Assembly (NCBI GenBank): GCA_002102555.1
Contig: MCFL01000030.1
Location: 124,001 to 188,000, forward strand
Length of the DNA stretch: 64,000 nt
Origin: Catenaria anguillulae PL171
Taxonomy: Eukaryota; Blastocladiomycota; Blastocladiomycetes; Blastocladiales; Catenariaceae
Reading direction: 5' to 3'
A program made the position numbers and the translations under genes. Shown here piece by piece: positions 14,301 to 25,453 of this stretch (position 1 is its first letter; each line of letters opens with the position of its first letter). Under the pieces are notes generated by a model, which had not been told where the DNA came from, searched no databases, and worked only from the letters and a program-made list of their open reading frames with translations.

Positions 14301-14332
14301 CGTCAGCAGTGAGTGCTGGCGCGGGAGTATAG
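11320..14332 (+). CDS. MAP4K/GCK-type Ser/Thr kinase with CNH domain
   Basis: Ste20-group protein kinase of the germinal-centre (MAP4K) type, expected to act upstream of MAPK cascades. Exons are 11320-11754, 11838-11886, 11951-12009, 12091-12329, 12405-13539, 13620-13824 and 13887-14332. They join in phase to 855 residues. The kinase domain (residues about 68-335) has the Gly-rich loop GSGSYGEVYKA, the lysine of AAVKLVKL, HRDIKCGNILL, DFGVS and GTPYWMAPEV. All catalytic residues are visible. An acidic linker (EEDDEEDED), a Gln/Pro-rich tract and a citron-homology (CNH) domain from about residue 430 follow. The CNH strings include RRYLQLDCIEEIG and KLFIGHETHFDLIDL. Kinase followed by CNH is the defining MAP4K layout. 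A downstream Met (MSLQQQF) is an alternative start. Confidence 0.93.
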
Positions 14333-15283
14333 TCGTTTGAGTTTCCAAGGGTTTTGGTTGCCTGTCCTTTTTTTGTTTTTTGGGCTGCATTTTGTGGCCG
14401 CGCGCTACATGTGGGAACCTGTGACAGACGGACATGCTGTTGTTCTTGTCCATCAAGGTTCATTCCCGTTCTTTTACACAATTAGTTTGATGTCAGTACC
14501 TCGTTTATTGTTTCGCTCTCTTTGTTTCTTGTCCTGCACACTATTTGATTACTTGCATCCCCGCTTGGCTTCCTTTCTTTTCATGTCTCGTACATATTGC
14601 GCCCTCCTGCTCTTGTTGCACATCATTTTTCAAGGAATTGGGCATGCCCGCCAACATTTCAACGCTCTCTTGCACACTTGTGTATACGCAAGGGTGGAGT
14701 TGGAGAAACGCTTGATAAGTTGATGAGTCCTTTTTCGCTTGCCCGCTGCATCACGTTTAGGGGTTGTTTTCGCCCAATAGGGTAGAAAGCAGAGCGTACT
14801 TGTACCAGGTAGGTACGGCGATAACTGATCCGACATGCGCAGAGGCAAGTCAGAGCCCAGTTCGCTGCAGAAGTAAAAGGGATGGTAAAACATGAAAGAC
14901 ATCGACCACCTTCCTCCTGGCATCGAGCTATGTGATTGGAAGCACAGCAGCTCTGAGAGCCAGAAATGAGAGCGCGAGAAAGGGCAAACGGCAGCCCCTG
15001 TTGGCAACGATAGACGCCCGACGCTGTGTGTCGCCAATTGTGTCAGGGAGCCGTCGCTGTCTTGCCTCAGAGGTCTCACAGCGACAGATCGGCGTACTTC
15101 TTGCCATCAAACGGTCAATTGCCGAGAGGCCCACGTCCGAACGTTCAATAACCAGGGTACTATTTCGGCCTCATGACGCCAATACCCAATGAAGGACTCT
15201 GTGCAGTTTGATTTCAACGCTTTCAATACTATCGTCCATCTGTTGAGGGGACCACGTACACGTTTCTGAGCCTGAACAGCAAC
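14333..15283. other. Intergenic region, no gene seen
   Basis: T-rich sequence at 14340-14640 probably belongs to the 3' untranslated region of the kinase gene. The rest leads into the start of the SNF2-like gene. No coding or RNA gene is recognised. Confidence 0.5.
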
Positions 15284-18200
15284 ATGGCTCGCACCAAGCG
15301 CTCTGTGGCAGCAGCTTCCACAGCAATCGACGACGAAAATGCTGATACTCCTCTCCAAGAACCTCCGCAAACGAAGCGCCCCCGCCGACCTGCATCATCA
15401 CGCTCTAAAGCGCCAGCCCAGCGTGCAAACTGTGAAGATGCTTTGCTGCAGGCCATTGATGAGCCCGTGCCTGCTCCTGTGGCGGAAACGGTGTCAGTGG
15501 AACACGCCAATATTGAAGAACTCTCAATCCCATTTCCGTTGGTGGGATCGAGCGTTTACTCCAAGTACATGATTCCGCTCCAGGGCAACTGGCGACAGTT
15601 GGATCAGGACAACATTGAGGAACTGGAGAACTGGGACGCGGACAAGTACGACATTGCGGTTTCCTTCCGTTCCACCTGTCCCTGTTTTACAGGCTCTGAC
15701 ATTATCAACCTGCGTTATGTAGCGATTCGTTACCAACGCAATCCGGTGCTGCTCAGCTTGATGCTGTGGATATTTCCATTTCGGCAACGGGTTCGTCGTT
15801 CCTGAAGCAACGTGCGATGATGCCGCATTTCGCGCTGGACTGACTATTGGAATCATTTGGATGCCTTGCCGCGTTTACACGTAGATGTTCTCCTTCTTGA
15901 ATTACCTGTTGATTCCAACACCTACTTTCCTCTCCCGTCGATTGATGAACAGCGCCATATTGATCAATGCACTGGTCGATACATTGGGCCCAAACGCGGC
16001 ATTGTTGCTGAACTGCCACAAGCGCTCATTCAACCCGTTATGTCCGGTCGACGTCCAGTGATTGATCCCGAGACCGCCACCTACGTTTACCAGCCTGATG
16101 GCTATGGCCTCAAACACGAGTCATTCGAACTCGCCCTCCCGCCGTCAACGGATCCAGCCACCATCGCATCAGTCACTCTCAACTCTTTCAAATCCGTCGA
16201 GCACACCGATCCATACTTTTCCCGCCGCACGCGTGTTCTGCCAAGGGGCATGAAAGGTGAGCGACTGAATCGTACTTACGGCTTCTTGCAACCTTTGCCC
16301 GTAGAAAGGCAAGGCATTCATTTCCGCACGCTCTGGGCCTACCCCGCCTCGACTCATGCTCTGCTTCCCCCCGACGTGCAGCCATTCGTTCAACGGCAGT
16401 TTACCACTATCTCAAGAGGCATCTTCCACGATGGCATTCGGCCTGACATGATGCCGTTTGTCCGAGTGGTCGTACGGCCAATCCGTGGCCACAAGTACCC
16501 GCTCCCCACCGATGGAGACGCCAAGTACACTTATATGTGGTCACTCTACTTGCGTACCGATGTCATCAATACCGCCGTCGAATCTCACGACCGTGCTGCG
16601 CTCGCCATTATTCGCAACCTGCTATCGCTCGTCACCCAGCACCGAAACTGGCTTGAGACCTTTGCTGCTGATTCAATCGACTCTGAGCATCGCACCTCCA
16701 TCCCATCGACATCAGATCCAGACATCTTTGCGCTACCCACGTCCCTACCGTCGTCGATTGCCTCATTGCCCTCGACGGATCTCAATGACACTCAGCGTGT
16801 TTGCCTCGCTTGGCTGCTCAAGCGTGAGCTGCTTGACGACCGCAGTATCAAGGTCTATCCCAGCAATACGACAATCAACACGCATTTGATTCGGTTTGGC
16901 CCCAATGGTGCCTACTATGAACCCTACACGTCGCGCTTCTTTACCGCAACGCAGCGGGACTCGATTCGCGTGCTTGCCCAACCCGAGCCGCCTGTTTCCA
17001 TCACATGCACTGACTCGATTCTCAAGTCGAGCGGTCCATCTTGCCCGCACAAGATTGGTATCATTCTCGCGCTGATTCAAGCCAATCCGCTGAAGCGCCC
17101 GCGACCGATTCCCGACCGTACCCGCGACTTGATTCCAACTCGAGCAACCTTGATTGTGTGCCCGCAAGCTAGCTTGGCAGAATGGGTTGTCCAAGCTCGT
17201 CGCAAGTTTCCTGGTCCTGGCCAGGTTATCGTCATGGATTCGTCTCAAGATTACACGGCCGTGACGCTCGCTCAAGTGCAAGCCGCCGATGTTGTGCTCA
17301 TCTCGGATGTGTTTGTATTGACCCTTTACAACCGCAACTTGCTTCGCATGATCAACTCTCAGCACATCGGCTCAGATTCGGTGTCATTGATGCCAAGCTA
17401 CAGTCATGACCTGGTCAGCTCATTCTCCCCCGTGCTGCAACCTCAACCTGCTCTCCTTCAAGTTGGCTGCGAAACCGTGCTCGATGAAGAAGAACCAGCC
17501 AGGGTGGTACATTCTTTTTTCAGTCGCCACGACGATTATTGGACCAGCCATCACGATGATCGGGACTTTCCCTATGGTTATCACGACCAACGGCCACGGA
17601 CATCGCTCTCCGAACTGTTTCTTCAAGCTCAGCGGTCTGGTTCATTCGTGACTGACCAGGCTGCATCTCGACCTGACCCTGCCGTGCACACTCCTATTCA
17701 CCTTATCTTTTGGCACCGCCTCGTTCTCGACGGCATTTCGTTCGCAACGAGCCCATCTCAAGCAAATGGCGGGCAACACCATGTTAACCTATCAAGCGAC
17801 TTTACCCCACTTCGCGAGCTGACTGCAACATCGTCTGTCCTCATTGTACCGACTCCCGGTGTCTCGCCATCGACCTCCCCTTGCTCTGAATTCAACTCTG
17901 TAAACACGCTTTGCACCTATCGCATGCTTGGAATCAACCTGCCCGAGGTTCCCAGCAATCAATTGTCCACGTCGGCTCTGACCAGTCTGCTGCGTTCCAT
18001 CTCACTCTCAATCCAGCCACCTGCGCATGATTCCGCTCAGCGGTCTGCCATTATTGTGGAAACCATCCCTGTGCACTTGACCCCGCACGAAGCCAAGCGA
18101 GTCGCCATCGTCTCGCCCCTCGTCGGCAATTGCCTTGCTCTCTCCGTGTACGCCATTCAGCACCACCTTGTGCCGCTCAGTTTCAAGCCCCGCTCATCGG

Positions 18201-19959
18201 CATCTGCCGACCATCCACAGTCCACCTCGTCCGTCATGTACGACTCGCTTTCCTCCACACAACCTTCGCACATGCTCTTCCACAAGGAATGGCAACAATG
18301 GCATCACCTGGCCGCGTACCGCACCAAGCGCCGCTGGCCGCTGTACGACGACTTTCTTGGGCCGGCGCGTGCTGATCGAGCTGTGGATCCGTCGGCGGTG
18401 GACGATTGGATGCCCACAGCAGATTGTTTCACAACGTCAGTGCGGGCGGCTGCCTCTTTTGACGCCGATACACGCTCGGCCATCCGATCCGTCCTTTCGC
18501 AAACACCCGCAGGTGTCTTGAACAAGATGCGTGACGCTTTGCACGAGTTTCTCACCATGTGTCGGGACGTTGCAAATCATTCCAAGTTGCTCAAGTCGAC
18601 ACGTGCCCGCCTCGTCAGTAACGTGGAAAAGTTGTGCGACTCGTGGTGCCGGTTTCGTGTTGGCGAAATGGCGCTCGAGCGCGGATTCACGATCAAGGAG
18701 ATTGAGGCGATTGGCATGCGCGTTACGGAACGGTACGGTGGGGCAGGCGCAACGAGCTCTAAAACGAGATTGCACCGATGGTTTGATTATCGCCGGGTCG
18801 AAGTAGAGCAGGATGCCAAGAAAATGTCTGCCGTCGGACCCCCCTTTGTGCAAGGCGCCATTATCAAGCTTTTGCTCGAGCTGCGGATGCTGTTGAATCT
18901 CGGTCAGGCCATCACCTGGGCAAAGGATTCGGTTCAGTTGCTCGCGCTGGCTGTCAGCAAATTGGACGCGCCGAGACCAGAAGCGAGCGTGTGTGGTCAT
19001 TGTCAACAAGCGCCGGCGGCCGAAACGGATGCGATTGTATTGGCGGTTTGCGGGTTCAACGGTTGCTCTGCCTGTGCCGACAAGCACACCGTCTCATGTC
19101 AGTCTTGCCAGGATGGGTTGGACGATGGCATACTCATGCTTGCTCGTCATTGTCCAAAGACTCGCCAACGGATTGAGGAGGAATGGGCGCATCTGCTCCA
19201 GCGCCATGGTGCCATGGATTCGGTCAACCTGTTTTGCCGCCAACTCAGTGGCATCAGCGACAGTACCATGACTTGCGCAACCACGCCCATGTTTGTTGAC
19301 ATTTTTGGCGTCAAGGTGCAAGCCGTGGTCATGTACATTCTTCAACAACTCGACTCGGATCCATCCGCCAAATTTCTTGCGTTTACCGAGTTCACTTCAC
19401 AACTCCATCTTCTCGGCCTCGCCCTCCATCTTGTGAAAGTCAAAGCCGAGCTTGTCATTGACGGTGCCCCGGTGTACCTGCCGATTCATTCATTCAAGAC
19501 CGACCCTCGCGTGCGCGTGCTCATCTTGCCCTTCACAAAGTGCGCAGCGGGTATCAATCTTTCCGAGGCCACGCACGTTTTGTTGGTCCACCCATTTGCG
19601 GGCCAGTTCAAGACGCCGTGGGATCGCTTTGGTCGCGCGGGCCTCAGATTTCATCTCCTGGCAGAGCTTCCACTCGTTGAGTCGACACTCAATGAAGCAG
19701 AGTCGAACAAGAATCGCATGCGCGTTTGGGCCGAGTGGGAACAGCAGTGCATTGAGATGGTGTTACAGGGTATGTCAGGTCGCTTATTGCGATTTCTTTC
19801 TACGAAGTCAAATAACCTTTTTTTTCTTCTGCAGGTAGAAACTCGTCGGCTGCCGTCCGGATTGCACGATTCATTATCCAACACTCGGTTGAGCAAGCGT
19901 TTGCGCTACATGCATCCGCGTCCAACAAGATGGGCAGCAGGAATGTGGTTGACGGATAA
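15284..19959 (+). CDS. SNF2/SHPRH-like protein with degenerate ATPase motifs
   Basis: Exons 15284-15645, 15723-15811, 15885-19769 and 19835-19958/9 join in phase to 1,486 residues; the introns of 77, 73 and 65 nt have CTGAC-type branch sites. The overall plan matches the Rad5/SHPRH branch of SNF2 proteins: split helicase lobes with a RING-like cysteine cluster between them. Lobe 1 keeps motif Ia (ATLIVCPQASLAEWVVQARR, about residue 571). The Walker A region reads SGPSCPHKIGIILALIQANP (about 531) without GxGKT. The DExH region reads RLVLDGISF (about 762). A RING-like cluster starts at about 1186 (CGHC, CGFNGCSAC, CQSC). Lobe 2 has FLAFTEFTSQLHLLGLAL, CAAGINLSEATHVLLVHPF and a motif VI remnant, RFGRAGLRF. 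ATPase activity is doubtful, but the frame is intact, so a structural or ubiquitin-ligase role is possible (inference). Confidence 0.82.
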
Positions 19960-20327
19960 TGCACATTGGGGAGTTGTGTACGTCTTGTTTTCCTTTGGTT
20001 TTGTACAGCTCATGGTACTATCATTATGTACACTACCTACACTATTGACATAACATTGCTGTTGTTGGCTGCCGTGCGAGCAAGCATACCTCGTCGAGCA
20101 GCGAAGTGAGTCATTCTTGCCTCGTTTTTCTGGGTTGCAACTGCTATTAAAAACTAGTTCATGCCTGCCGCCAACGAACAGCGGCCCCCAATGCATGACT
20201 GCGACATCGTCTGTTTTGAATGTCAATACCGTTCGACACCTTTGGATCGCCACCAACGTCATCCCTCTACCGCACGTCCCCCTCTGTGTGCCTGGCGTGA
20301 CCCGACCACCTACCAATATCACATCAT

Positions 20328-20720
20328 TGCTCGAACAAAGCGCTCCACGGCCGCTACCCTCTGCAGATGTCGACGAAAATGGCGTCGCTACACACCTCAA
20401 CCGGCGCCTCAGACAAAGCGTCCTCGCTGGTCGGCCACTTCGCCTGGCACCAAGTCTTCAGCCAGCTCAACAGACGCCGACGCTCAATGTGATCCACACG
20501 CCATTGATGAACCGAACGGCCGAAACGGTATCCGTCGACCAAGCCAGCGTTGAAGGCCTCTCAATCACATTTCCAGCGGTGGTTGGGTTCGGGCGTTTAC
20601 TCAAAGTACTTGGTCCCTGAGGATGTCGTAAATGTAGAACTGGAGCCAAGTTTGATGATGGTACTGGAGAATTGGGACGAAGGTCGAGATTGTATGGCAA
20701 GGATGCACATTTGTGATTTA
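20328..20720 (+). pseudogene. Decayed tandem copy of the SNF2-like gene's 5' end
   Basis: The DNA resembles 15284-15645 of the preceding gene throughout. It shows ARTKRS at the start, then PQTKRPR, AIDEP, TAETVSVDQASVEGLS, GSGVYSKY and ENWDE, but these lie in different frames. The equivalent of the start ATG is ATT. Only the first coding exon is represented, and no helicase or RING sequence follows. The flanks at 19960-20327 and 20721-21026 hold no other recognisable gene. It is a partial duplication of a host gene that has lost its reading frame. Confidence 0.85.
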
Positions 20721-21026
20721 CTTGCATCCGCAGTTCTCCAATTGTACTAACATCCCGTTCGTATCTGCCGCCACATCGACTCCACCGACGTCTCCTCGTC
20801 GGCTCCAATCGAGAGGTGTGGGCTCACGCATTGCGAACAAAATCCACTGTCCGCACCGACATTGCCTGATTCTCGACCCTCGAAACCAGCCCTCAAGTCC
20901 GAGGTCAGCTTGAGCATTGGTACTTGAAGTTAGTATCACCCAACTTGGTTGCGAATGCTTTCATTCCCGAAGCATTTCAAGCGTCACAGCGACTCATAAG
21001 CTCGACCGTCCATACATGCAACTACC

Positions 21027-22174
21027 ATGCCCCGCACATTTCAGGACCTCAATGACATTGTCCATGCATGGCTACTCGGCGCCATGTGTGCATACACTCT
21101 ATGGGTCTACGTCAACCGCGCCCAATACAGCTCTGCGCGGCTAAGTCGATTGAACCTTGTCGTCAGCACATTCCTGATCTTTCGACTCATGTCGGCCATT
21201 CGCCTCGAAACGACAAGCTTGGTCTTATGCTCGCTTTGGATCTATTTACGGAGCGTAATTACAACATTCGGAGTGTATTCCCTCAACATCTTCTTTACGA
21301 CCGAGCTGTTTCTCAACGTTGCCGTTGCAGTTGCTTCCAAGACACCAACGAATCGAAGGCGATGGCAATTCAGTGTCCATGGCTTCACTCAAGCGCTGAA
21401 CCTAGCGAATGGAATCCAGTACGCTGCCTCCAGCACGATTTATCAATGACTGTTGGGACATTGATTCCATTGTCATGCATGGACGCATAGGCACGCAACC
21501 AATGTAATTCCCCTTGTGACGCCTGCCAGCTTCTGCGCCCTGACTGGCCGGCGCGATAGTCAGCCTCTCGCTTGGATGACGATGGCCAGCTTCTTCATCT
21601 GCCTCGGAATGACAATTACCCTCGCATGCACCAAGTCTATGTTTTCAACAGCTGTCCCAGAGTTTGCACGCCTGTTTCGCAACTTGACCGTGTCGTCCGG
21701 GTTTCTCTGCATATGGGTCACTTGCGCCCAACTCGATATGCTTTATCTGCCATGGGATGATTGGAAATCATTCAACATGACAATCATGCTCGTGTGGATG
21801 TCAGTCAACTCGATCATTGCCAACAATTACTTGATTCGGCTGCGGTCCACGACGCGAACCATTGCGAAATCGTTGAGCCGAACTGGAGCAGGGTCTGGTC
21901 TGGGAAGTGGCGTTGCAACCGCAAATGGTGTCGTGCCAAGTTCAAGTGATTCGGGGCCGAGCTCAGGGGCAAACGAAGGGATGGTCCGGCTGACTCCATT
22001 CGCATTTGAGCCAGGCCTTGGTACGCGGTCCTCTGTTCAGGGGCAAGCTATTGTTGACCTTGAACTTGAAGCTGATCCTGCCGTCCACTGTCAATCACTG
22101 CAGGAACGAGGTTGAGCCTTTTGCGCAATGGAACTGCTCCAGCGTTGCCAGGTGGTCAAGGGTGTTTCCATTGA
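21027..22174 (+). CDS. Multi-pass membrane protein, tandem family copy 1
   Basis: I do not recognise the family. Exons 21027-21418, 21491-22020 and 22104-22174 join in phase (2 then 1) to 330 residues. Six or seven hydrophobic helices are visible: near residues 10-30, 43-61, 66-102 (one or two), 112-131, 157-178, 190-212 and 225-246. They are followed by a Ser/Gly/Thr-rich tail of about 80 residues, a layout reminiscent of a 7TM receptor. Motifs shared by all three copies are MPRxFQD, WVYVNRA, YSSARLSR, AIRLETT, HGFTQA and NNYLI.LR. This is the most diverged copy: it reads RAQYSS where the other two read RALYSS, and its last exon is longer. It is transcribed in the same direction as copies 2 and 3. 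Confidence 0.88.
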
Positions 22175-22994
22175 TGGGATGTGGAACTGTCCGCTGTCCA
22201 CATCCTCAGCGACTGGACAGGCTTGCGCCGGGTTTCTAGAGCCACTTGTCAGCAGTGGGGGATATACGGAGGACATGCGCCTCAATGTTTTTGGATTAGC
22301 CCCAAGACTTCGTGGCAGCATGGTCCAAGCAAGGAGCTGAAAGAGTACCAGCTTTTGCCTCCATAGACCTACCACATGGAATGTGATTGAGTGATTCTAG
22401 TCGCCGAATTGGCACAACATCCTTTGGTTTCCCGAGAGTTTACAACCAATGTAAATGTCAGATTTGATGGTTTCTCGGACACAATGCTTACATCAGCGCG
22501 CAGAAGTCTCATCTCAGTTATGATTGCGAGCGGACTCGGGCATGATACTTTGTCACTTGACTGCCTCCTATCCGTGTGGGAACGACCACATTCCAATATG
22601 GGGTATCTGTCACATCCATCAGCGGCCGTCAAAAATCTTGATTTGTGAACGAGTCATCCGGCGCCGAAGCTGACAGGTTTATCGCCATGACGAAATGACG
22701 GTCATCCTGCACCCGGATGCAGACAAGGAAGCTTGAAGCAAATTGCAATAAAGGCTGTGAGAGCAGGAAGAGGCATTGATACAATCAACACGCAGTCACA
22801 GTCGCTTTGTTGTCATGGAACGATCGGAGTCTTCCTGGTCCCGAGCTGCCAGTGGGAACGCGTCACAGATTGGATTTAACACCACGTTGCTGGTGAATGC
22901 TGCACTCTTTTCGAGAGGACATTCACCATCGAATTCGATCTCTTCAAACTCCCACCTTCTGCATCTTGCATTCTCAAGCACGGCGACATTTGCG
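22175..22994. other. Spacer between membrane-protein copies 1 and 2
   Basis: No gene is recognised. Short frames on both strands lack protein-like content. The last part should hold the promoter of copy 2. Confidence 0.5.
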
Positions 22995-24114
22995 ATGCCT
23001 CGCACGTTTCAAGACGTCAACGACATTGTCCACGCGTGGCTCCTCGGTGCATTTTGCGCCTACACAGTGTGGGTTTACGTAAACCGCGCTCTCTACAGCT
23101 CTGCGCGGTTGAGTCGTATGACCATGATCGTGAGCTCGGCCATGATATTGCGGCTTTTGACCGCGATCCGACTGGAAACCACGGATTTACCTTTGTGTTA
23201 CACTTGGGTCTTTATCCGGGCTATTTTCTCCTCCTTTGGCGTGACGGGTCTCAACATTTACTTTGTAACGGAGCTTTACCTCAACGTTGTCGTCTCCGTC
23301 AAGGCAAAGGCGTCCAACGAGCGTCGTAAATGGCGTTACGGCTTACACGGGTTTACTCAAGCGCTCAACCTTGCGAACGCGATCCAGTGCGTGTTACCAG
23401 GGGCATTCAGAGACCCCTGGTGTTACCATGTGCCCTTTGCCCGCAGTGCGACACCTGACCTGGCCTACACACCGTCATAGAAATGCAACGAACCTTGTGC
23501 CCGTGATTACCCCAGCCAAATTCTGTGGTTTGACTAGCCGTCGTGACCATCACCCTCTTGCCTGGATGACCATGACCAGCTTCTTCATTTGCCTCCTGAT
23601 GACAGTTGCGCTTGCCTTTAGCAAATCCATGTTTTCAGCAACCGTGCCAGAGTTTGCGCGCCTGTTCCGCATTCTGACCGTATCGTCCGGTCTGCTGTGC
23701 GTGTGGGTCACTTATGCCCAACTGGACCTTATCTTTTTGCCGTGGGATGAGTGGAAATCATTCAACATGACAATCATGCTCGTTTGGATGTCGGTCAACT
23801 CGGTCATTGCCAACAATTATCTCATTGGCTTGCGGTCAAAGTCGTCTTCACTTGCAAAACAGTCGAGCCACGGAGGACGGTCGTCTGGGCTTGGAACAGT
23901 GTCTGGGTCTCAACCCAAAAAGGATGAAACAAGCACAAACGTGACAGCAATTGCTGCAAGTAGTCAACGCGGCTCGCTCTCACCTGCTCCAATTGGTACG
24001 TCCATTGATTCCCACTACCTGTCGCTTGAGAGCCGCTGTTTCTCATGTTTCACCCTTCATGACTTTGCACGTATCGCAGGAGCAGGTTTAGGCAATGGCA
24101 CACCGGGCGCATGA
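22995..24114 (+). CDS. Multi-pass membrane protein, tandem family copy 2
   Basis: Exons 22995-23386, 23481-23995 and 24080-24114 join in phase to 313 residues. Exon 1 is 392 nt, exactly as in the other copies, and both intron phases (2 and 1) are the same. The predicted helices match copy 1. The most conserved stretch is the sixth-helix region, FARLFRILTVSSGLLCVWVT, which is identical to copy 3. The tail holds the SQPKK string shared with copy 3. Copies 2 and 3 are clearly the closest pair. The first intron is 94 nt, against 72 nt in copy 1, and contains the small repeat-flanked hairpin at 23391-23428. Function is unknown; a membrane receptor or channel-like role is only a guess. Confidence 0.9.
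23391..23428. repeat. Small hairpin flanked by 8-9 bp direct repeats
   Basis: Inside the first intron of copy 2, GTGTTACCA occurs at 23391-23399 and again at 23420-23428. Between the copies is a short inverted repeat (AGGGG / CCCCT around a 10-nt loop). The direct repeats look like a target-site duplication around a tiny insertion. CAGGGG-type ends and 8-bp duplications are typical of hAT transposons, so this could be a very short hAT remnant (inference). Confidence 0.45.
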
Positions 24115-25453
24115 TCTCCCATTCAGAACCGAAATCCGTTACCTGCGCAACCCCACTCTTTTTCAGACCGTTTGTGCCGCTTGACATTGCGAGCCGCAAT
24201 ACGTATCATTGCACTGTTTTTTTTTTGTTGTTCGGCTGCGAGTACCCTGCGATTCCCTGCGATTCTAATGCTTGTGTTGTGCCAGCAGCAGCCATACTCA
24301 CATCCTTTCTCCTTGACCATGCCGCTATCTTTCCGCCCAAACCCGCGCGTACTTCGTGTAAGCTTCAATCGAATTCCTTTCTGAGCACGCGTTTAGGGTT
24401 TGTTTGGGTCCCGCTGAAACTCGTGTTTCAACCAGTTTATGTTCCCATCAAGGCTCCCACGAGCAACCCATGAAACAATGGCAGAAAAGTGTTTGCAGTA
24501 TCATTACTTTGCAATATTATGTAGCCTATATCTCAATTCCATTCATGTTCTGTGTCCCAATTTTTTGCGATAAACCAGCTGAAACCGGGTTTAAAGTGCC
24601 TTTCAGCAGGACCCAAACAGGACCTTATTGTCGTGGATGTCGAAGCATGGTTTGGCAGTTGATTTCGAAGTTAACTCAAGCAATGATTGCCTTCTGCCAT
24701 AAGGATTGTTCACAGCCATGTTCTTTCTGTTCCTCTGAGTCAATCCTTAAACTATTTGAGATGTGCACGAAAGAAACTTCAACCTTTGCCTTGCGGTGTC
24801 TTTCCAGAGACTCAATCAACATGACCGGAGTGCCAACTCACTCATTGCAACTGCGGCGTTGGTAAAGGCTTTTTTCCGCACACATAGCATGAGGAAATAC
24901 ATTTTTGAAATGGGCTCAGGTTGGGCCAGATTTCTGACGAGCCAAATGATCATGTATCCAGCCTACCTGCGCTCCAATTCCAAGTCCATACGCACGTGCA
25001 AGCTCGCTTTGGTGGGCCAGAGTTGCTCCGTGTTTGTTGAGTATTTAATATACAGAACTTTTCACTTCCTCACGCCATATAACTTGTTATTGCACTGTAG
25101 CGAAAGAAAGTTTTCCTGTATTACCCGCTGGCGTGTTCACAAGCAATGGTTCTCTGCAATTCAATGGCAGGGCAAATTCAAGGTCGCGAGGTTGGGAGAC
25201 ACGATCACTGAAGCCAGTGACCGATTTGGCACCCACATTGTCACAAAAAGAGCAGCCCTCCTCGACTCGACCGTTGCCAGCGACCGCCGAGATTCGAGAT
25301 TCGTAAACTACCAGAAGAGAATCAATGTATTGTCAGCACGTTTCGAAATCCTATGCTTGATGTATCGCTTCTCCTGATCCAGCTGCCCAGCAATCTCCGA
25401 GTCGCCATCACCACGCTCACCTCACATCCACCGGCAGGAAAACATCAACGATC
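24115..25453. other. Spacer between membrane-protein copies 2 and 3
   Basis: This is 1.3 kb of AT-richer sequence with no recognisable gene. It contains the fold-back repeat at 24401-24620. Open frames at 24404-25377 (+) have no family features and look random. Confidence 0.5.
24401..24620. mobile_element. Fold-back (MITE-like) element with imperfect terminal inverted repeats
   Basis: The left end TGTTTGGGTCCCGCTGAAAC (24401-24420) matches the reverse complement of 24601-24620 with two or three mismatches. A second, inner pair (24425-24440 and 24570-24585, GTTTCAACCAGTTTAT type) continues the match. Together the arms span about 45 nt on each side of a roughly 130-nt centre, with no coding capacity. 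I see no clear target-site duplication. It fits a non-autonomous DNA transposon (MITE), but a single copy in this window cannot prove mobility. Confidence 0.5.

Noticed and set aside
15284-19959. Interpretation of the large gene as an active SNF2 remodeler
   Set aside because: The Walker A and DExH residues that bind and hydrolyse ATP are not visible at the expected positions.
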